From: Hydrogenophaga sp.
GTDB taxonomy: Bacteria; Pseudomonadota; Gammaproteobacteria; Burkholderiales; Burkholderiaceae_C
Length of the DNA: 64,000 nucleotides
Direction of reading: 5' to 3'
NCBI RefSeq assembly: GCF_026125825.1
Contig: NZ_JAHCKK010000009.1
Location: forward strand, 22,272 to 86,271
The first letter of the stretch is position 1, and each line of letters starts with the position of its first letter. The translations under genes and the position numbers were made by a program. The notes beneath the pieces were generated by a model. The model did not search any database. It saw only the letters and a program-made list of their open reading frames with translations, and had not been told where the DNA came from. Below, in pieces: positions 63,985 through 64,000 of the stretch.

Positions 63985-64000
63985 GCGCGCTCGCGCGCGG

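Noticed and set aside
1-64000. tRNA, rRNA or integrase genes marking an island boundary
   Set aside because: None was recognised by reading; a tRNA scan would be needed to be certain.

Overview
The window is GC-rich DNA that looks like the chromosome of a betaproteobacterium in or near the Comamonadaceae (Hydrogenophaga, Acidovorax or Variovorax type). The signs are GC-rich coding throughout, an Omp32-like porin, and repeated Bug-type periplasmic receptors of tripartite tricarboxylate transporters (four intact, one broken) with no cognate permease here. LysR and TetR regulators each sit beside a small catabolic cluster. No rRNA, tRNA, CRISPR array, intact transposase or integrase was recognised.

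Layout. 1-1447: end of a DMT exporter, a hemerythrin-like protein and a Cys-rich small protein. 1486-5305: a TetR regulator whose start codon lies in a perfect 28-bp palindrome, then a metal-dependent cyclase, a Bug receptor and fumarylacetoacetase. 5312-5888: two gene fragments joined head to head (Crp/Fnr C-terminus, histidine-kinase ATPase domain). 5885-8749: a large hybrid sensor kinase. 8935-15744: a compositionally different accessory segment. It holds an XRE-like regulator, an RHH protein and a small partner. It also holds a two-gene SIR2 plus alpha-solenoid operon and a convergent gene with a C-terminal PD-(D/E)XK-like nuclease domain. This is the best candidate for an undescribed defence system. 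16154-20636: NYN/OST-HTH protein, flavin halogenase-like oxidoreductase, UbiE-like methyltransferase, porin.

20791-25058: a probable nitroaromatic module (LysR, Bug receptor, 4-hydroxylaminobenzoate lyase, nitroreductase, second LysR). 25165-33312: a respiratory region with a sorbosone-dehydrogenase-like protein, a DUF2231-type membrane protein, CtaG, cytochrome b, c-type cytochromes, and an oxidase with a haem-c-tailed subunit II and a fused subunit I/III. 33425-40726: small proteins, ferredoxin, a type V autotransporter, a GlxA-type regulator divergent from an isochorismatase-like hydrolase, and a lipase-like hydrolase with a membrane partner.

40927-52849: a long leftward catabolic run (FAD dehydrogenase, amidase, enolase-superfamily enzyme, TIM-barrel protein, NitT/TauT-type ABC transporter, DHDPS-like enzyme, GNAT protein, SDR-like protein) below a TetR gene. 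A candidate operator lies ahead of the run. Its substrate is unknown. 52914-54948: a LysR divergent from an SbtA-type bicarbonate transporter. 54974-58137: Bug receptor and adenosine deaminase, divergent from a LysR. 58147-62915: a broken and an intact Bug receptor, a small protein, an aromatic-ring flavin monooxygenase, an alpha/beta hydrolase and a cupin, divergent from the LysR at 63034-63984 across a 21-bp inverted repeat.

All functions are read from sequence motifs and family memory; no database search was run. Operon statements rest on spacing and overlapping start/stop codons.
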